This document shows positions 10,732 through 21,420 of a DNA stretch of 64,000 nucleotides, in pieces. Origin of the DNA: Hevea brasiliensis (Eukaryota > Streptophyta > Magnoliopsida > Malpighiales > Euphorbiaceae). Location of the stretch: the NCBI RefSeq assembly GCF_030052815.1, contig NC_079501.1, forward strand, positions 86,685,849 to 86,749,848, written 5' to 3'. Below the pieces are notes generated by a model that worked only from the letters and a program-made list of their open reading frames with translations, was not told where the DNA came from and made no database searches. Both the position numbers and the translations under genes were made by a program. Position 1 is the first letter of the stretch. Every line of letters begins with the position of its first letter.

Positions 10732-13603
10732 AAATATTCTATAGCCTCCATGGCCTATCAACCCTTGGTGAATTAATCTATTATTAATTAGAAGAAAATT
10801 AGGTTAGTTGTTGACTAATGTACAATCTATTATTGATTTGGGTTACTATATAAGTAACAAAGCTTAATGAAATATTTCTTGTGAGAACATTTTGCTGAAA
10901 TCTCAATTTTTTTTCTCTCCATTTTTCTAGCTTCAATTTCTCTTCTTTTGTTATCAACCCTTCGATTTTCACAACTTGGCATCAGATTATTATTGATCTT
11001 GGAGGACTTAATTAGAGTTTATTCTTGTTATTAAAGCATGGCTACAAATGTTTCACTTCCAATGCCTTCAATATTCAATAGAAGCTTTTCTCATAACATA
11101 TAATCTATGGAAGATAGTTGAGAAGAGCTATGAGCCAACATCACTTCTAGACAACCCCATTATTGCTCAAATAAAGAAGCAAAAGGGAAGAATCGACAAC
11201 AAATTTCAAAGCACTAAAGAAAAAGATCTAGAAAGATGTGCTTCATTAAAGTAAAAAAACTCAGCAAAATTAGAGAGATGTGCTCCGAGACAATCAATCA
11301 AATCAGAAAATTGAAAAATTAATGCTCCAAAATGAAAATTTGTAACTCTAGCAAAAATCTTATTAAAGAGAAATGTTGGAGTTGTTAAAATTTTTACTTG
11401 AAATAAAGTTAAATTATCAAATGTAATTTATCTTTTGTTTTGAAAAGTTGTAATCAAAGGTTGATAGAAATTAGTGGTGCCCCCTATTTTAGGGAATGTT
11501 GTCTTGAAGAAAATTAGGACATTCTACTATTGGTTTGAGTTGCCATAAAAGCAACAAAGCTTAAAATATTTCAAGTGAGAACATTTTACTGAAATTTCAA
11601 CTCTATTTTTTCTCTCCATTTTTTCAGCTTTAGTTTATCTTCTTTTGTCATCAACCCTTTGATTTTCACAACAAAATATTCTATAGCCTCCATGGCCTAT
11701 CAACCCTTGGTGAATTAATCTATTATTGATTAGAAGAAAATTAGGTTAGTTGTTGACTAATGTACAATCTATTATTGATTTGGGTTACTCTATAAGTAAC
11801 GAAGCTTAATGAAATATTTCTTGTGAGAACATTTTGCTGAAATCTCAATTTTTTTTTTCTCTCCATTTTTCTAGCTTCAATTTCTCTTCTTTTGTTATCA
11901 ACCCTTCGATTTTCACAACTTGGCATCAGATTATTATTGATCTTGGAGGACCTAATTAGAGTTTATTCTTGTTATCAAGGCATGGCTACAAATGTTTCAC
12001 TTCCAACGCCTTCAATATTCAATAGAAGCTTTTCTCATAACATATAATCTATGGAAGATAGTTGAGAAGAGCTATGAGCCAACATCACTTCTAGACAGCC
12101 CCATTATTGCTCAAATAAAGAAGCAAAAGGGAAGAATCGACAACAAATTTCAAAGCACTAAAGAAAAAGATCTGGAAAGATGTGCTTCATTAAAGTAAAA
12201 CAACTCAGCAAAATTAGAGAGATGTGCTCCGAGACAATCAATCAAATCAGAAAATTGAAAAATTAATGCTCCAAAATGAAAATTTGTAACTCTAGCAAAA
12301 ATCTCATTAAAGAGAAATGTTGGAGTTGTTAAAATTTTTACTTGAAATAAAGTTAAATTATCAAATGTAATTTATCTTTTGTTTTGAAAAGTTGTAATCA
12401 AAGGTTGATAGAAATTAGTGGTGCCCCCTATTTTAGGGAATGTTGTCTTGAAGAAAATTAGGACATTCTACTATTGGTTTGAGTTGCCATAAAAGCAACA
12501 AAGCTTAAAATATTTCAAGTGAGAACATTTTACTAAAATTTCAACTCTATTTTTTCTCTCCATTTTTTCAGCTTTAGTTTATCTTCTTTTGTCATCAACC
12601 CTTTGATTTTCACAACAAAATATTCTATAGCCTCCATGGCCTATCAACCCTTGGTGAATTAATCTATTATTGATTAGAAGAAAATTAGGTTAGTTGTTGA
12701 CTAATGTACAATCTATTATTGATTTGGGTTACTCTATAAGTAACGAAGCTTAATGAAATATTTCTTGTGAGAACATTTTGCTGAAATCTCAATTTTTTTT
12801 TTCTCTCCATTTTTCTAGCTTCAATTTCTCTTCTTTTGTTATCAACCCTTCGATTTTCACATCTTGGCATCAGATTATTATTGATCTTGGAGGACCTAAT
12901 TAGAGTTTATTCTTGTTATCAAGGCATGGCTACAAATGTTTCACTTCCAACGCCTTCAATATTCAATAGAAGCTTTTCTCATAACATATAATCTATGGAA
13001 GATAGTTGAGAAGAGCTATGAGCCAACATCACTTCTAGACAACCCCATTATTGCTCAAATAAAGAAGCAAAAGGGAAGAATCGACAACAAATTTCAAAGC
13101 ACTAAAGAAAAAGATCTAGAAAGATGTGCTTCATTAAAGTAAAACAACTCAGCAAAATTAGAGAGATGTGCTCTGAGACAATCAATCAAATCAGAAAATT
13201 GAAAAATTAATGCTACAAAATGAAAATTTGTAACTCGAGCAAAAATCTCATTAAAGAGAAAAGTTGGAGTTGTTAAAATTTTTACTTGAAATAAAGTTAA
13301 ATTATCAAATGTAATTTATCTTTTGTTATGAAAAGTTGTAATCAAAGGTTGATAGAAATTAGTGGCGCTCCCTAGGGAATGTTGTCTTGAAGAAAATTAG
13401 GACAATCTACAATTGGTTTGAGTTGCCATAAAAGCAACAAAGCTTAAAATATGTCAAGTGAGAACATTTTACTGAAATTTCAACTCTATTTTTTCTCTCC
13501 ATTTTTTCAGCTTTAGTTTATCTTCTTTTGTCATCAACCCTTTGATTTTCACAACAAAATATTCTAAAGCCTCCAAGGCCTATCAACCCTTGGTGAATTA
13601 ATC
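9857..13603 (+). repeat. Tandem array, four units of about 940 bp
   Basis: Unit starts, marked by GAAGAAAATTAGG or its variant, are 9857, 10791, 11733 and 12677. Spacings are 934, 942 and 944 bases and the last unit ends near 13603. Each unit holds the 3' part of the 5' LTR, the primer-site variant TGGCATCAGA, the gag remnant, the 3' LTR, and about 45 bases of LINE RNase H sequence (ATAGCCTCCATGGCCTATCA...). Because the flanking LINE piece is inside the repeated unit, the element inserted first and the tandem amplification came later. Units 2 and 3 are nearly identical by eye. Confidence 0.85.
10103..10438 (+). pseudogene. Decayed copia gag remnant
   Basis: ATG at 10103 opens MATNVSLPMP, as in Ty1/copia gag, and stops soon after. 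A second frame (10113-10319) carries LWKIVEKSYEPTSL and QIKKQKGRIDNK, matching parts of the UBN2-type gag in order but with intervening sequence deleted. The same remnant recurs in each array unit (11048, 11992, 12936). Not functional. Confidence 0.6.
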
Positions 13604-13800
13604 CAGGACATTGCACTGCAAGAATCTAATGCAAAGATAGTGCTTTTAAAAATCAAAGCTGATATGAAAATTATCAATTTAAGAGATTTATGAATAGCTA
13701 ATACTTCGACATCATTAGAATCCATCGCATCACACAAACATGAAAATATACAAAGGGACAAATTAACTAGATTAGCATTCCATTTTTGAGTTTCAACAAG
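13564..13800 (-). pseudogene. LINE RNase H domain fragment, N-terminal part
   Basis: The minus frame contains DSNDVEVLAIHKSL, then DSCSAMSWINSP and PWRL, in the order and spacing of the RNase H-like domain of plant LINEs (D-N-E-A-E..AI..AL, then a DS.N.V.W.N motif). The C-terminal continuation lies at 9228-9356 beyond the array. Catalytic acidic residues are partly replaced and the frame is broken. Confidence 0.65.
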
Positions 13801-15045
13801 AGGGGCATGCCAAAAAGATTGAACATAAGGATAAGGATGGGGTAAAGGAACGTAAAATCACAAACCATCAGCTAAAAGAAAAGGCAAAAATTGAAGAGAA
13901 ATCTGCAAAAGCCTTAAGCCATAAGTAGGCATGAATGAAAATAATGGAAATAACAAAAAAATAACAAAATAACAAAAAAAAATAAAGAACCATAAAAATA
14001 ACAAAAAAAAATAAAAAAAAAATCGTATCATTCCTACACAACCAAATAAATCAACTAAGTGAGAAGAAAATTGTGATCCACATTTTTTTTTTTTAAAAAA
14101 AGAACCATAACTAATTTTTTTTCAAAAAAAAAATTGCTTCAAATCTCTTCCAGGTGGCCCAAGTTTTGATGATCCATCCTATTTACTCTAGCGTTTCTTA
14201 TCTAAGAAATTTTAGAGTAACACATTGATTCCATGTGGACATGTGATATAGAATGGCATGCCAATTATTAACTCATACGTACATAATTATAATTATTGAT
14301 TTTTAACAAAAGACATTTTTTAAGCCCTTGATAAATAGGCTCACTAGATCCTTATCAAATCAAGTGAGTATTAATTTTTATTATTTAAATTAATTTTCAA
14401 TTTTATATTTTAATTTAGAATTCTACTTAATTAAGTTTTATTGTAATCCAAAATAAAATTTTATAAAAAAAAAAGTTAAAAATTGTAAGTTTCATGTTTA
14501 AAAAAATCAATTTTTATAAAAAAATAATTAATTAAAATCAGAAATTTATTTTTTAAAACAAAATCGTAAGTTTCATGTTTTTAGAACAACTTGATCATTT
14601 TTATAAAAATAATTAACTAAAAGAAACCCTAAAATTTATGAAGTTATAAAATGATCAAATTTATTAATAATTAATATGTAGTATGTGTGACGCTCCACAA
14701 CACTGAGTAATTTAAAAGGCTTAAAGGTAGAAACGTTTTTTTTTAATTTTTTTAATTATGGCAAGTCATTTTCTTTTTGGCAATTTTGATTATTACTTTA
14801 TTCTGGCACGCATTCGAAATTGATTCGCATCAGTTACAGCATAATTTTGACTGTTATTTATTTCAATTTTGACCATAAACTAAACAAGAAAAAACATTTA
14901 AAATCATACTAAAATTTTGAAAAATAAAAAGAATTGACAACAATAATAAAAAGTTCAAATTTTAAATTTTTTTTACTAATGGGACTAATTTTAATTTTTT
15001 TTTTTAAATTCTAAATATTAAAAAACTTGAAAGTGAAATATATTA
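13801..15045. other. A-rich and AT-rich stretch without a gene
   Basis: The interval holds A-rich runs (13960-14020, 14080-14130), AT-rich sequence and no open frame of note. It may include more of the decayed LINE near its left end. Confidence 0.5.
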
Positions 15046-15321
15046 ATAAGGGCGTGTGGAGCAAAAATCTCACAACGCTTGAGCATTTGATGCCAGTCTC
15101 ACTTATATATTAACTGAACACTTCTAACTCATAAGTTGGCTTTTAGGTTAGGCCAAAAGTTTAAGTGATACCAGAGCTCAGATTCTTTGCAGGGGGAGGG
15201 TGAAGGGCTTGTGAAGCAAAGATCTCATATCACTTGAATACCTGACGTCAATCTAACTTATATACTAACTGAGCACTTCTGACTCACAAGTCGACTTTTG
15301 GATTAGATCCAAAGAGTTAAG
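15046..15321 (+). mobile_element. Very small TRIM (276 bp) with two LTRs of about 120 bp
   Basis: Two related direct copies (15046-15165 and 15201-15321) share blocks such as CACTTCT(A/G)ACTCA(T/C)AAGT and end in TTAAG. The 35 bases between them contain TGATACCAGAGC (15166-15177), close to the iMet primer site TGGTATCAGAGC, and then a purine tract AGGGGGAGGG (15191-15200) directly before the second copy, where a polypurine tract is expected. The layout LTR, PBS, PPT, LTR fits a minimal non-autonomous LTR element. The copies have diverged, so it is old. Confidence 0.65.
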
Positions 15322-17351
15322 GTTTACCTATGTTTAAATAAAATGAATATATTATTGATAAATAAAAATATATCTTATTGATTCGCACCTCAAAAATATT
15401 CTACCATAATTAGATTAGTTAAACAAACTCTCATCGAAGCCCTAGCTGTTTGTTCGTCTTAGGAAAAACTAGAGCCACATTTATTTTGTTTTATATATAT
15501 ATATATATATACACACACATATATAAACAACATGAAAATGAAAATGAATGAGTTAGAGATACTAGAAATAAAGATATTTTTTTATGGGTACATTGTTTTT
15601 TTATCTTCTTAATCATCTCGCAAGTACCAAGAAATCAAGATAAATATTATAGCCTAACAACGTATTAAGGGATTTATTCATAATATATATATATATATAA
15701 AGAGTGATAACTAATAAAATAACCAACAAATGGATAGTCTACTTTAAAACAAATGATAATGAAAATGAACATATAATTTAACGAGATTGGTACGAATGGT
15801 AAAAGATTTTGTTTTTATCTTATAATGGATCTCTAATTTAATGGGTTAGGAAATAGCCGTGATTCACTTAAAAAAAATTATATGTTGAATAGCATATAAT
15901 ATACTATTTACTTATAATAATATTAACAATTGTTGGACATAAGCTCTTGATCAGGGCGAAAATATGTTTAGGTTTAATTTTTCAACTTTTATTTTTTTAT
16001 ATAATTATACAATAAAAATAAATAATAAACTATAATTATATTCACAAAAAATCTAAAATTATGAAATTGTATTTTAATTATAAAATTTTCGTAATAAATC
16101 TTACATTATCTTTTACTCATTCACATATTTATAATTTCTTATTTGAATGATATACTCTCAATTTATTTAGATAAAATTCTTATAAAATCCTATTCTTATA
16201 ATGGTTTATAATTTTATAAATAATTCTTTTTTATGTTAATCTAGATTTATAAATAATCCTCTTTTATGTTAATCTAAATAATAAAATTTCAATAAAAAAA
16301 TCTTTAAATTACTAAAAAATCATAATATAATAAGTAAATCAAATTTATTTTCCCTAGAAAAAGAGTTTAGAAGAATCTAATATTATAAGCAACTCACATA
16401 TTGATGTGTCATTTTAATTTTTAAATTGCATTTTTATTTATTCAATTTTTTTAAGATCTAATATACACACAAATTTTTTAATTATTTTATTTGCATTTGA
16501 CTTAATAATTAGTATAGGGAAAAAATTTAGATTAACCGTCACATAAATTTTCATAAAAATATCTTCATAAAATATATAATGATTGATTTTAATTTTAATA
16601 AAAACCTTAAATTAACAATTATTTAAATTTATAAAATTAAATAATTAATATTAAAATTTAATTTAAATAATTAAATTTAATATTTAATATTGTACATATA
16701 ATAATTACATGTTATAAATTTGATGCATGTGTTTCAAAAGACTAATTTATTGGAAAAAGTATTTTAAAAAATCCTTTACTTCAATTAAACACAGAAAGGA
16801 ATTCAAATTTTCCTTTTTTTTTTTTTTCTCATCAACCAAAACACCAAAAATATATAGAATTTAGATTAACCTTATATGATCATTATTTTATATGTAAGTT
16901 AAATGGCAAAAGTCATAAAAATATATTGAGAATTTAAATTTAATTTTCTAATATAGATATGAGATTCAAACTATACTATAATTGAGAAATAAAGAAAATT
17001 TAAAACTATTTCTTATAATTTTTTAATAGCTTTATTAAGAAAATTTTATTTTTATGGCTTTTATTATTTATAATTTTTATATTTTTATGACTTGATAAAA
17101 TTACTATGATGTTGTTAATATATACATATACTTGAGTTAAAAATTAAAAAAATATATATTCTTTTTTTTCGGTTATATACTATTTAAGTTAGATAAATAA
17201 AATCATTTTAACAAAAATAAAAAATTGAGTTATCTAGTTTAGTGTTTTTTATTTTTCATATATAAGTAAAAATAATTACAAATGATAAATTTTTGGATAC
17301 ATGTGGAACGCATATATTTTAAAAACTATTATATATTAAAGTAAGAATAAG
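15322..17351. other. AT-rich intergenic sequence
   Basis: No open frame of note. It includes a TA/CA microsatellite at 15496-15524 and a TA run at 15681-15699. Sequence is otherwise low in complexity. Confidence 0.55.
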
Positions 17352-18829
17352 AAGGCAAACAATATAATTAATAGAAAATTAGAATTTTAATCCTATTTAA
17401 AAAAAATCAACGCATAACAAAAATTCAATTTTATAATTTTGTAATCCAAATCCTAAAACCAAAAGCACATATATAACCTTTATATTTATAAATATATAAA
17501 ATTATAAAATTTATTACTATTTTTCTTCTTTCTCTTTCTTTTTTGTTATATTTAATTTAATTTATCTTATTTTTCTCTCCTCATTCATATTTTCTATTTA
17601 TATTGTATTCTTAGATTATATTTTAATAATGATACTTATTCTAATCCCATTTTACTTTGTATTCAATTATTGTGTTTAGAAAAAGAGCTTTAATCAATAC
17701 AAATTTGAATTAAACCATTAATTCTAATTCTATTTTAATTTATATAATCCTATTTTGATTTGGATTAAACTATTAATTGTAATCTATTCTATTTTTGTAT
17801 TCAAATAATGTCTACAAAAATAGCTCTTTTATTAATTTTTGTTACGAATTGCAAAAGAATGTAAACTATAAAAATAAAAAAAATAAAAAAAAAAAACAAA
17901 ACAAAACAAATAGACTACAATAACAATATTTACATGATTCCATCTCAAAACAGAACTACTTCCATGGGCATACAATATTTCACTATTTTTAAATAATTCA
18001 TACAATTACAAGCTTAAAATTATCTACCATTTAACCAATTACATCCAAGAGAACCCTCACATCCCTCACATCAAACTACTCAAAGTAAATACATTAATTA
18101 ATCCTTTTTAATTTCCTCTAAATATAACCTAATATCTTATTACTTTAACTACATTATACATCATGAATAGTGTCTTTAACTATATAGGCAATAGCCTTCT
18201 TATCAATGCACAAGAATTCTTTCCTCTTGAATTCTATGCAATTTTGCACCTTGGGCCGATGGCTTTCCTTCCATGGGCAAAAGCAAATAACATCTTTACA
18301 ATACTCATATCCATTGTATCAGTCCCTTCAGTCTTAATCTAATTAGGAATTCAATTCAATTTAAGAATAACATTATAATAGGCATTCTATATAATATAGA
18401 AAATAATCATCCATCCTATTAAGGAATATTTAACAAACTCTAATTAGGAAAATATTTCTCCAAATCCTACTAGGAATATGGGTCATTAATATAACAATCT
18501 CCACGTTGACTCAAAGTTCATCAACTATTACATTCCTTGAAATCTTGGGTGTCTTCTATCATCAATTCTTCATGCTTAAGCTTGAACCCCTTCAACTTTT
18601 CAAATTCATAATGGATGTAACTTACTTTTTTTCTTTAAGATATCCTCACATTATCAACTTTTTTAATTTTGCATCAAGAGCTCCACAGTAATTTTAACTT
18701 TCCTCTACCTTTTATCAAATTCATTAAGATTGTTCCCAGGTTTTGATACCATTTGTTGCAAATTGTGGAAGTGTATAAACCATAAAGAAACAAAGCAGAC
18801 AAACCACAACAATAATATTTACATGATCC

Positions 18830-19824
18830 TGTGACACCCTAGGCAAATCCCACATCGACAAAATACGGGAGAGATGCTGGGTTCATAAGTTGTTGGTTCG
18901 TAACCCCTAGTGACGCGTTTTAAAACCGTGAGGGCTTCGGTCCAGAGCGGACAATATCACTAGTGGGCTGGGCCGTTACATTTGTGGTATCAGAGCCGCT
19001 CCGCGTGCAACCTTGAACGATGGAACCCCCAACTAATGTAATGGCCCGGCCCACTAGTGATATTGTCCGCTCTGGGCCGAAGCCCTCACGGTTTTAAAAC
19101 GCGTCAATAGGGGTTACGAACTATCAACTTATGAACCTAGCATCTCTCCCGTGTTTTGTCGATGTGGGATTTGCCTAGGTGTTACAATCCACCCCCCTTA
19201 TGGGACTCAGCGTCCTCGCTGAGGTTTGCCCCACCATCGTTCAAGGTTGCACGCGGAGCGGCTCTGATACCACAAATGTAATGGTCCGGCCCACTAGTGA
19301 TATTGTCCGCTCTGGGCCGAAGCCCTCACGGTTTTAAAACGCGTCAATAGGGGTTACGAACCACCAACTTATAAACCCAGCATCTCTCCCGTGTTTTGTC
19401 GATGTGGGATTTGCCTAGGGTGTTACAATAAATGTAACGGCCCGGCCCACTAGTGATATTGTCCGCTCTGGACCGAAGCCCTCACGGTTTTAAAACGCAT
19501 CACTAGGGGTTACGAACCAACAACTTATGAACCTAGCATCTCTCCCGTGTTTTGCCGATGTGGGATTTGCCTAGGGTGTCACAATCCACCCCCCTTATGG
19601 GACTCAGCGTCCTCGCTGAGGTTTGCCCCACCATCGTTCAAGGTTGCACGCGGAGCGGCTCTGATACCACAAATGTAATGGCCCGGCCCACTAGTGATAT
19701 TGTCCGCTCTGGGCCGAAGCCCTCACGGTTTTAAAACGCGTCAATAGGGGTTACGAACTATCAACTTATGAACCCAGCATCTCTCCCGTGTTTTGTCGAT
19801 GTGGGATTTGCCTAGGGTGTTACA
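18830..19824. mobile_element. Inverted composite of a TRIM element: five LTRs, one TSD pair
   Basis: Five LTR copies of about 150 bp are present: A (+) 18830-18980, then B, C, D and E (all minus) at 19037-19186, 19277-19427, 19433-19583 and 19674-19824. Internal parts of 90 bp lie between B and C and between D and E. Each has the minus-strand primer site TGGTATCAGAGC (19272-19261, 19669-19658) and a G-rich polypurine tract next to the other LTR. After LTR A there is a plus-strand primer site (18985-18996) and about 43 bases of internal sequence before the join to B. C and D are separated by ATAAA. GATCC directly flanks the whole block on both sides (18825-18829, 19825-19829). No 5S-like box is present, so it is not Cassandra. 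Confidence 0.85.
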
Positions 19825-20194
19825 GATCCACCCTCTCAATATTGGCTACTTCCACAAGTATGCCACTTTTCACTATCTTCAATTAATTCATACAATTACA
19901 AACTTAAAACTGAGACTTTAACATAATTACATCCAAGAGAACCCTCACATGAAACTACTTATAGTAAATAAATTAGTAGTCTCTCTTAGTCTTCTCTAGA
20001 AATAATTTAATATATTTAATACTTTAACTACATTATACATCATAACGAGTGTCTTCAACTACATAGGCAATAGCCCACACATCAATGGATAAGAATTTCT
20101 TCCACTTGAATTATATGTTTTTTTTCCACCTTAGGCTGAAGCCTCTCTCTTTATGGGTAAAAGCCAAATAATCTCCTAATAATACTAGGTTTTA

Positions 20195-20800
20195 CTACCA
20201 TTAGAGAGATGGATAAAACCAAATTTATCTTTGGCTGTAAAGCAATTAGCATTGATTGACTCCAAGTTAGATAGTTCATACCATTAAATTAGTTCATACC
20301 ATTACATTTAGTTCTCACCAGTATCATCCCAATGTTATCAGAATTCTAGAGCGAAAACACATCTTAACTTCATTTATTAGCCACGAATCTTATTCCACTT
20401 GTGTCTCCAGACTTAGTCATCTTGCTACCAGTTATTCTGATCAACCTTCAAGAAGATAGAATGTAGAAAAAAAAAATAGAATAGATCAAAACTTCTAGCC
20501 AAACAAGGAATTTAAAGAAAATAATTGCCATTGACACATAGGTTCATTACTCTGATACTATGAGAAATGTATGAGAAATTAACAGAGAATAGGAAATGAA
20601 CCGAATGAATCTTATTTCTTTGATACAAGAACTTATATACACGAAAGAGTCAATGTAACAACAAATAGCTAAATGCCACATTAGCTAATGAGCTAACCAC
20701 CTATCGTAATAGCTAACAAACTAACAACAAAACTCTCGCCTTTGTTGTACTCTATTTTCTGTCATATTCTAAATAACTTATATTTTTCAATACTCCTATT
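20195..20800 (-). mobile_element. Copia fragment nested in the right LTR
   Basis: This block is absent from the left LTR copy of the host element. Its minus strand contains TAGTATCAGAG (20560-20550), an iMet-like primer site, next to an LTR-like segment running right to about 20790 with many TAGCTAA motifs. The part left of the primer site would be leader or gag but is not clearly coding. Exact ends and duplications were not found. Confidence 0.5.
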
Positions 20801-21220
20801 AATAGTATTAGTCCCCCAATCCTAATTTAATTAGGAACTCAACTCAATTTCGGAATAAAACTGTAAAAGGAATTCTATTTAATACAGTAAATATATCATC
20901 CTCAATCCTATTGAGAAATATTTCTACCACTTTAATTAGCAAAAGATCTCTACAAATCTTACTAGGAATATGAGTCATTAATATAACATTTTTTATGATT
21001 AATTTTCATTATGATCTTTCAACAATTATAGCATTAAAAATCAAGTTCTATCAAAAATTTATTGTGCAAGGTGAAATTTTTACTTTTAAACTTTTAATTA
21101 TTTTTACATATTGTGTAATTGCCTAATAATTTAGATTTTTTTATCATCGCGTATGAATGAGGGGTGAACTTTTAAACATTCAAAAATATCCTTATATATT
21201 TATATTACTTACGAAAAAAA

Positions 21221-21234
21221 TAACTAATATAATT
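21221..21234. repeat. Left 14-bp duplication of the LINE complex
   Basis: TAACTAATATAATT here is repeated exactly at 30381-30394. Both copies abut LINE 3' ends (oligo-T on the left, oligo-A on the right), as expected for a LINE target-site duplication. Confidence 0.75.
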
Positions 21235-21420
21235 GTTTTTTGATAGGCAAAATAAATTTTATTAAGGAGAAGAAAAAAAAGATGAAGGAATTTCTGCTTT
21301 GTTCGTCTGGAATCCTTTGCTCAGTGACAACACTTTCTTTTAGCTTTCAACTCAATGTTGATCAATTACTACAAGCTACGTGCTTTTGTTTCTAATCCTC
21401 ATAGAACCAATAGGCATAGT

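Larger units (their letters stand above)
17840..20988 (-). mobile_element. Non-autonomous LTR element with nested insertions
   Basis: Two LTR copies are visible: 17840-18496 and 18754-20988. Both begin TGTT(G/A)C and end CATTAATATAACA, and share blocks such as ATTACATCCAAGAGAACC. The right copy is enlarged by a TRIM composite (18830-19824) and a copia fragment (about 20195-20800). Between the LTRs is only 257 bp (18497-18753). Next to the right LTR the minus strand reads TGGTATCAAAACC (18751-18739), an iMet-like primer site, which sets minus orientation. The internal part has no recognisable protein. The empty site in repeat X' (near 30845) confirms it as an insertion; the flanking duplication is a poor match in T-rich sequence. 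Confidence 0.7.
17352..21234. repeat. Repeat X, left copy, split by an LTR element
   Basis: The two outer parts (17352-17839 and 20989-21234) together match 30381-31005 in order: AATATAATTAAT, TTTAATCCTATTT, ATTACTATTTTTCTTCTT, the TCTTTTATTAATTTTT to TATGATTAATTTTC junction, and TAATTTAGATTTTT. The right copy lacks the LTR element, so it serves as an empty site. What X is was not recognised. Confidence 0.7.

Noticed and set aside
9857..13603. CRISPR-like or satellite array
   Set aside because: Units are about 940 bp with transposon content and there are no short repeats with unique spacers. It is a tandem duplication of an LTR derivative.
19552..19734. A 60-codon frame within the TRIM composite
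   Set aside because: It crosses LTR, internal part and LTR, including primer site and polypurine tract. It is a chance frame in GC-richer DNA.
18830..19824. Cassandra-type TRIM carrying 5S rRNA-like sequence
   Set aside because: Primer site and general plan are similar, but no 5S internal promoter-like box is present in the 150-bp LTR.
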